Assembly: GCA_013815395.1 (NCBI GenBank)
Contig: JACDGH010000088.1
Span: 1-9,268 of the forward strand
Length of the DNA: 9,268 nucleotides
From: Parachlamydiaceae bacterium
GTDB taxonomy: Bacteria > Chlamydiota > Chlamydiia > Chlamydiales > Parachlamydiaceae
Reading direction: 5' to 3'
Part shown: one piece after another, positions 5,751-9,268 of the stretch
How the letters are laid out: the number at the start of each line of letters is the position of its first letter
Numbering within the stretch: position 1 is the first letter of the stretch
Notes under the pieces: generated by a model
What the model saw: the letters and a program-made list of their open reading frames with translations, nothing else
What the model was told of the DNA's origin: nothing
Databases searched by the model: none
Made by a program: the position numbers and the translations under genes

Positions 5751-5759
5751 TTGATTTGC

Positions 5760-5787
5760 GAAAAGCAGGGCGAGAGACGCCCCAGCT
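5760..5787 (-). terminator. Intrinsic terminator of the YitT-LOG operon
   Basis: Read on the minus strand: AGC-TG-GGGCG, loop TCTCT, CGCCC-T-GCT, then a run of four T and a C. The stem has a 5-bp GC core plus an outer 3-bp helix, and it lies about 55 bp after the stop codon of the LOG-family gene and before the decayed gene. The T run is short, so strength is uncertain. Confidence 0.5.
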
Positions 5788-5840
5788 ACCCTATTTGAGA
5801 CAATCTTTTTTGGCAATTATAAGGGCGTGTGGTTGCTCAA

Positions 5841-6530
5841 TTAAAAATTGCGTAGAGCACGGTCTCTTTGATAGTGTCTTTCGATGCCATTGGCAACTTC
5901 TTCGGGGTCGTCCGTAATGCGTATTAAATCTAGATCTACTGGCGAAATGCATTCGTGACTGAGAACAGTTCCTTTAATCCAATCCATCAATCCTGCCCAA
6001 TAAGACACCCCCATCAAATAGATAGGAAAGGGATGTATTTTTTTGGTTTGGATTAATGTTAAGGCCTCAAAGAGTTCGTCTAATGTTCCCACACCACCCG
6101 GTAAAAAAACATAGGCTTGGGCATAGCGGATAAACATGACTTTGCGAATAAAAAAGTAGCGAAATCTTAAATTATACTTAGGGTCGACAAATAAGTTAGA
6201 AGCTGATTCCATGGGAAGGTCAATGCTAACTCCACATGAGCGTCCATTGGCCGATTGCGCTCCTTTATTGGCAGCTTCCATGATACCAGGGCCACCCCCG
6301 GTGATGATGCCAAAGCCTTTATTAGCAATTTGCTGCGCCACATCTATAGCCAGATTGTAGTAAGGCGTGGCTGGTTTTAATCGCGCTGAGCCGAATATTG
6401 AAACAGAAGGGCCTAAGTCCGTCATTGTCTCAAAACCTTCTACTAGCTCAGATAAGATGCGAAAAACGCGCCATGAATCCGCTGTATACATCTGGGCAGT
6501 AGAAATATCGTCCTTGTGCTGATCAGCCAT
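5841..6530 (-). CDS. LOG-family (TIGR00730-type) nucleotide phosphoribohydrolase-like protein
   Basis: Members of this Rossmann-fold family (Lonely guy/YvdD/PpnN relatives) split the base from nucleoside 5'-monophosphates; plant and actinobacterial members release cytokinins. The 229 residues show the family order: SIFGSAR (44-50) in the first strand-loop, GGGPGIMEA (78-86), the Arg129-Lys130 pair before the next helix, and PGGVGTLDE (144-152), which holds the catalytic Glu152. The N-terminal extension of about 40 residues, MADQHKDD to TMTDLGP, is typical of the longer subgroup. It is cytosolic, with no export signal. AAAGG 6 nt before the ATG supports the start. The gene begins 9 nt after the stop of the YitT-family gene, so the two are co-transcribed. 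The family is clear; the true substrate in this organism is not, and a cytokinin role should not be assumed. Confidence 0.9.
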   Translation of the reverse strand: MADQHKDDISTAQMYTADSWRVFRILSELVEGFETMTDLGPSVSIFGSARLKPATPYYNLAIDVAQQIANKGFGIITGGGPGIMEAANKGAQSANGRSCGVSIDLPMESASNLFVDPKYNLRFRYFFIRKVMFIRYAQAYVFLPGGVGTLDELFEALTLIQTKKIHPFPIYLMGVSYWAGLMDWIKGTVLSHECISPVDLDLIRITDDPEEVANGIERHYQRDRALRNF

Positions 6531-6539
6531 GTGAAACCT

Positions 6540-7481
6540 TTACGGTGAAATGTGCATTTGCTTGAAAAGTCTAGATAACAGATCGTTAAGATATTTCTTG
6601 CGGTTGGTCGGTTTCATGTTTTGGTTGCCGTTAGCCACTTCGTGAAGATTCTCAATGGCGATAAATGCCGTAGGATCTTCGCGATGGATTAATTCTTTAA
6701 GTTCGGCTAATTGTAAACGCTCGGCTATGACATACAAAATTTCGCGTTCATCACCAGAAAATCCTCCTCTTCCATACATCACCGTTAAGCCCAGTCCTAA
6801 TTCATGGATAATGGCGTCGGCAATGGCCTTCGATTTGGAGGAAATAATTAATACGGATTTGGTTTCATCTAAGCCGACAATGACGGCGTCCATGATTTTT
6901 ACGACAACGATATAAGCAATTAGGGACAATAGGGGAGGATGCCAATCCTGAAAGACGATGCCGGCTGTGCCAAAAACAAAGACGTTACAAACCAGCACAA
7001 CACTGCCTACAGTAAAACCTGTCTGGCGGTTGATAATAATGCCTAAGATTTCAGTGCCATCGACGCATCCCCCATAGCGGATGATAAGTCCGATCCCAAT
7101 TCCGAGGACAGCGCCACCAATCACAACGACTTCCAGCATTTCCCCTTTAAATTCAAGGGGCATGACTTGATGGATAAAAACTAAAGAGCCAACAAACACT
7201 AAAGTGGCAAAAAGCATGTGCAATAAAAAAACTTTACCAATAGAGCGATAGGCAAGATAAAGGAACGGGAGATTGAAGATGAGCAGGAATAAAGGAAGAT
7301 ATTTTTGGCCAAACAGTTTAGCGCAAATCATTGCCACACCCACAATGCCGCCATCAATGAGTTGGTTGGGGATAAAAAATACTTCCAGGGCAAAGGCCGA
7401 TAAGAAAGCACCCATGGCCAGGAAAAAATATCCCACAAGATGTGTGGCGAACAACTTAGCTGACGATTGTGGAGAATACAT
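6540..7481 (-). CDS. YitT-family integral membrane protein with DUF2179 domain
   Basis: A member of the YitT/YpjC/YqfU group, widespread in Firmicutes and some other bacteria and of unknown transport role. The 313 residues begin with the membrane part: about six to seven hydrophobic segments near 13-33, 40-57, 61-79, 85-104, 117-135, 158-178 and 183-203. Family marks include PNQLIDGGIVGVA (38-50) and RYGGCVDGTEILGIIINR (135-152). From about 207 to 282 follows the soluble DUF2179 domain with LTVMYGRGGFSGDEREILYV (232-251) and the TAFIAIENLHEV segment. A basic, family-untypical tail (283-313) ends the protein. AAGGGG 8 nt before the ATG is a strong ribosome binding site, but it lies in a hairpin. 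First gene of an operon with the LOG-family gene. Membrane location is sure, substrate unknown. Confidence 0.92.
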   Translation of the reverse strand: MYSPQSSAKLFATHLVGYFFLAMGAFLSAFALEVFFIPNQLIDGGIVGVAMICAKLFGQKYLPLFLLIFNLPFLYLAYRSIGKVFLLHMLFATLVFVGSLVFIHQVMPLEFKGEMLEVVVIGGAVLGIGIGLIIRYGGCVDGTEILGIIINRQTGFTVGSVVLVCNVFVFGTAGIVFQDWHPPLLSLIAYIVVVKIMDAVIVGLDETKSVLIISSKSKAIADAIIHELGLGLTVMYGRGGFSGDEREILYVIAERLQLAELKELIHREDPTAFIAIENLHEVANGNQNMKPTNRKKYLNDLLSRLFKQMHISP

Positions 7482-7489
7482 ATAGAGAG

Positions 7490-7545
7490 CCCCTTGATTG
7501 AGGGGAAGCTATGAAAAAAACCACAAACCCCTCGCGATTTAATGG
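7490..7545 (-). promoter_or_regulatory. Leader of the YitT-family gene with competing hairpins over the ribosome binding site
   Basis: Read on the minus strand, the leader carries GAGGGG (7533-7528), a run of seven T (7520-7514), CCCCTC (7505-7500) and the ribosome binding site AAGGGG (7495-7490). CCCCT can pair with AGGGG of the binding site (5 bp, loop 6 nt) and hide it, or CCCCTC can pair with the upstream GAGGGG (6 bp) and free it. A third weak hairpin, TTTAATGG with CCACAAA (plus-strand letters, 7538-7545 and 7521-7527), stands directly before the T run like an attenuator. Pairings are seen in the sequence; regulation is inferred. Confidence 0.4.
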
Positions 7546-7560
7546 AATGCTTGAGGCGTG

Positions 7561-7589
7561 AGTATATTTGGAATGGTATAAAAGAGCAA
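7561..7589 (-). promoter_or_regulatory. Promoter of the YitT-LOG operon
   Basis: On the minus strand: TTGCTC (7589-7584), 17-nt spacer, TATACT (7566-7561, five of six to the -10 consensus). The start of transcription would be near 7554, giving a leader of about 73 nt that contains the competing hairpins. Confidence 0.55.
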
Positions 7590-7696
7590 TTGAAAAAAAC
7601 GATATTTCCTCTGTGCGGCAACATTTATATTTTTGTCATAAATTCTTGTTTTTCAGCTGATTAGAGTGTATTTTTAATTCCCACACATCAATTTAC

Positions 7697-7725
7697 TTGA
7701 AGTGAAATATGCTTTTCTATAGAAT
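7697..7725 (+). promoter_or_regulatory. Promoter of the tRNA-Val/tRNA-Asp unit
   Basis: TTGAAG (7697-7702), 17-nt spacer, TAGAAT (7720-7725, five of six to TATAAT). Expected start near 7732, about 10 nt before tRNA-Val. Spacing and position make it a good candidate for driving both tRNAs and possibly the lipoprotein gene. Confidence 0.6.
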
Positions 7726-7741
7726 AAACCTTCTTTAATAC

Positions 7742-7814
7742 GGGCGTATAGCTCAGTTGGTAGAGCTCCTGTCTTACACACAGGCGGTCATAGGTTCGAG
7801 TCCTGTTGCGCCCA
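7742..7814 (+). tRNA. tRNA-Val (anticodon UAC)
   Basis: All four arms fold: acceptor GGGCGTA/TGCGCCC with one G-T pair, D arm GCTC-AGTTGGTA-GAGC, anticodon arm CCTGT-CTTACAC-ACAGG with anticodon TAC, T arm ATAGG-TTCGAGT-CCTGT. The discriminator is A and the CCA end is not encoded, so it must be added by the CCA-adding enzyme. It is separated from tRNA-Asp by 23 nt. Confidence 0.97.
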
Positions 7815-7837
7815 TCGTATAAAGAAAAGCCTCTAAT

Positions 7838-7911
7838 GCGGGAGTAGTTCAATTGGTTAGAGCACCGCCCTGTCACGGCGGAAGTTGCGGGTTCGAGCCC
7901 CGTCTCCCGCG
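7838..7911 (+). tRNA. tRNA-Asp (anticodon GUC)
   Basis: Acceptor GCGGGAG/CTCCCGC is perfect, anticodon arm CCGCC-CTGTCAC-GGCGG carries GTC, and the T arm GCGGG-TTCGAGC-CCCGT is standard. The discriminator G73 is the known identity base for aspartyl-tRNA synthetase. CCA is not encoded; GCA and five T follow, which may allow some termination. Confidence 0.97.
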
Positions 7912-7927
7912 CATTTTTACTATAATT

Positions 7928-8368
7928 ATGCGCAATATATCTAAATGTATTCATTTTTCGATTTTTTTATTGATCTCTGCATTTTTGCTTTTTAGCTGTT
8001 CACAACGTACTCTTGAGGATTTTCGAGATGAGGGTGAAGGGGTGGTCCGTGCTCTTACTGCCGAGCTTAAAAAAATCCGTTCTCGTGACGACCTCTTAAC
8101 TCATGCCCCAAATTTAAAAAAATATTTTGAATTGCTTGCAGATATCATTATAGAAGCCAGTAAATATAAAGAGACTCATCCGGAATCTGAGCTGATATCT
8201 CCAAATAAAAAAGAACAATCGGCTTCCGATCAGTTGCGCATCGAGTTAAATCGAGTTTTGCATTTGGACGGAGGACCGGAAGTTATTGAAAAAGTCCAAG
8301 AAGAGGCTCTAAATCGCTTAGAGCTCTTTAATAAAACAACTCTCAAAATGACTTTTAGCAGTATCTAA
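7928..8368 (+). CDS. Putative lipoprotein, unknown function
   Basis: The ATG at 7928 gives 146 residues; the frame is open further upstream but that part lies inside tRNA-Asp and cannot be coding. Residues 1-24 form a lipoprotein signal: MRNISK, a hydrophobic stretch, then LFSC with Cys24 as the lipidated residue. The mature part is hydrophilic and mainly helical in character (ELKKIRSRDDLL, KYFELLADIIIEASKY, EKVQEEALNRLELF), with a Ser/Lys/Glu-rich middle. It is small and not recognised. There is no Shine-Dalgarno sequence, and the start lies only 16 nt after tRNA-Asp, so it is probably read from the tRNA transcript. The last 51 bp overlap the end of surE on the other strand. Confidence 0.75.
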   Translation: MRNISKCIHFSIFLLISAFLLFSCSQRTLEDFRDEGEGVVRALTAELKKIRSRDDLLTHAPNLKKYFELLADIIIEASKYKETHPESELISPNKKEQSASDQLRIELNRVLHLDGGPEVIEKVQEEALNRLELFNKTTLKMTFSSI

Positions 8369-9112
8369 ATGATTTTGATCTGTTAAGTCTTTGATATGGA
8401 TAGGTACTGCTGTGATAAATCCGCGGCGCAGCCAAGTGATATCACTATCTTCCCTTTCCTCAACTTGTTTCACTTGCGAACCTAACCAATAGTAGGAGTT
8501 ACCTTCAGCTGGATGGCTTCGGCAGGAAGGGTCTTCGGACCAATATTCAAGTCCTTGTTGAGCCATTTTAAAGCCTTTATATTCCCCAAAATCCTTTTCA
8601 GGAAAGTTGACATTTAATAAGGTGCCGCTCGGCAGGGGGTGGTCGATAACGTGCTTAAGAATGAGGGGGACATATTTTTCAGCTCTTGAGAAATCAGGAT
8701 CGACATAATCTCTAACGGAAAAGGCGATGGCAGGAATGCCTTGCATGACGCTTTCAATGGCTGCCGCCACGGTGCCGCTATAAAGCACGTTGCGGCCAGA
8801 ATTAGCTCCACGATTAATGCCGGAAACAACAAAGTCTGGGCGTCGCTTTAAAATTGCATGAAGTGCTAATTTCACACAGTCGGCCGGTGTTCCAGAAACG
8901 CTCCAGATATCATCAGTTACACCCCAGTCGACACGTTCAATCACTAATGGGTTTCTTAAAGTGATAGAAAGCGACACGGCGGATTGTTCATTTGACGGAC
9001 CAACGACCGTGATATCTGCATAATCTTTTAAAGAGTTCCAGAGGTGCCTGATCCCTTTTGCGCGTATCCCATCGTCATTTGTAATAAGTATGTGCGGACG
9101 TTTTTTAAACAT
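8318..9112 (-). CDS. surE: 5'/3'-nucleotidase SurE
   Basis: A metal-dependent phosphatase that removes phosphate from nucleoside 5'- and 3'-monophosphates; in E. coli linked to stationary-phase survival. The 264 residues carry the full set of family marks: ILITNDDG (8-15) with metal ligands Asp13 and Asp14, GPSNEQSAVS (38-47) with Ser44, SGTPADCV (73-80), SGINRGANSGRNVLYSGTV (97-115) with Asn100, GIPAIAFS (125-132), and the late segment ITAVPIHIKDLT (233-244). A tail of about 20 residues after DLT is longer than in E. coli and is the part overlapping the lipoprotein gene. AAAGG 7 nt before the ATG supports the start. Cytosolic. The function is secure at the family level. Confidence 0.96.
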   Translation of the reverse strand: MFKKRPHILITNDDGIRAKGIRHLWNSLKDYADITVVGPSNEQSAVSLSITLRNPLVIERVDWGVTDDIWSVSGTPADCVKLALHAILKRRPDFVVSGINRGANSGRNVLYSGTVAAAIESVMQGIPAIAFSVRDYVDPDFSRAEKYVPLILKHVIDHPLPSGTLLNVNFPEKDFGEYKGFKMAQQGLEYWSEDPSCRSHPAEGNSYYWLGSQVKQVEEREDSDITWLRRGFITAVPIHIKDLTDQNHLDTAKSHFESCFIKEL

Positions 9113-9268
9113 ATATCTGCCTTTACAATTTTCTTAGATAATCGAGACTGTTATTCTATCATTTTTTGTGCCATTTTCGATACTTTTTTCGTAAATATTT
9201 ATAAATTCAAGTCAAAAATTAGAGTAAGGTTGAAAACAATTTCATCCAGAACGAAGCCGAGTTTTAAG
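9113..9268. other. Upstream region of surE, AT-rich, no gene seen
   Basis: No supported reading frame on either strand. Read on the minus strand a TAGAAT lies at 9157-9152, about 40 nt before the surE start codon, but no good -35 is found at proper spacing, so I do not call a promoter. The last 20 bases carry AACGAAGCCGAG, faintly like one arm of the palindrome at 5270-5302. Confidence 0.4.

Noticed and set aside
7328..7624. 98-codon minus-strand open frame over the start of the YitT-family gene
   Set aside because: It is in another frame, and its codons cross the operon promoter and leader. The YitT frame has clear homology and a strong ribosome binding site.
7853..7927. Upstream extension of the lipoprotein frame to 7853
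   Set aside because: These codons lie inside tRNA-Asp, and the lipoprotein signal sequence begins exactly at the ATG at 7928.
7688..7954. 88-codon open frame on the minus strand across the two tRNA genes
   Set aside because: It is the antisense translation of tRNA-Asp and tRNA-Val. Strings like GLEPATSAVTGRCSNQ and RTRTYDRLCVRQ are well-known false proteins produced from tRNA antisense strands.
9113..9200. surE promoter
   Set aside because: A -10-like TAGAAT and a TTGACT are present on the minus strand, but not at usable spacing to each other.

Overview
The window looks like a piece of chromosome from an amoeba-associated relative of Chlamydia (Chlamydiota, Parachlamydiales-like). The main reasons are the gene order rpe-efp-accB-accC, which I know from Chlamydia (CT121-CT124 in C. 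trachomatis), an EF-P that resembles the divergent chlamydial paralogue rather than a canonical EF-P, a moderately AT-rich composition, and tRNAs without an encoded CCA. The exact species cannot be read from the sequence.

Layout. Positions 1-527 hold no gene that I can support, but they are rich in short repeats: an 18-bp tandem pair, a 13-bp sequence that recurs about 200 bp away, and an 8/9-bp tandem array. A sigma70-like promoter (528-556) leads into a plus-strand group of housekeeping genes: rpe (pentose phosphate pathway), efp (translation), accB and accC (the first half-reaction of fatty acid synthesis). In Chlamydia the ribosomal protein genes rplM-rpsI follow; here they are replaced by a secreted protein of unknown function with an exact 80-residue internal duplication, then a small arginine-rich protein that contains no lysine. 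The region 5221-5840 is a gene graveyard: a minus-strand pseudogene with several frameshifts and stops, a perfect 15-bp palindrome at its 3' end, and a likely terminator for the next operon.

On the minus strand, a YitT-family membrane protein and a LOG-family nucleotide phosphoribohydrolase form a two-gene operon. It has its own promoter, and its leader can fold in two competing ways, one of which hides the first ribosome binding site. Facing away from it on the plus strand are tRNA-Val(UAC) and tRNA-Asp(GUC) behind a good promoter, followed only 16 nt later by a small lipoprotein gene. The lipoprotein gene runs into surE (minus strand) and overlaps it tail to tail by 51 bp.

The named housekeeping genes are secure. 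The lineage-specific genes have no function that I can assign. No CRISPR array, insertion sequence, transposase or phage gene was seen. The most useful second looks are the secreted duplicated protein, the lysine-free protein, the decayed gene, and the regulatory structures before the secreted protein and the YitT gene.
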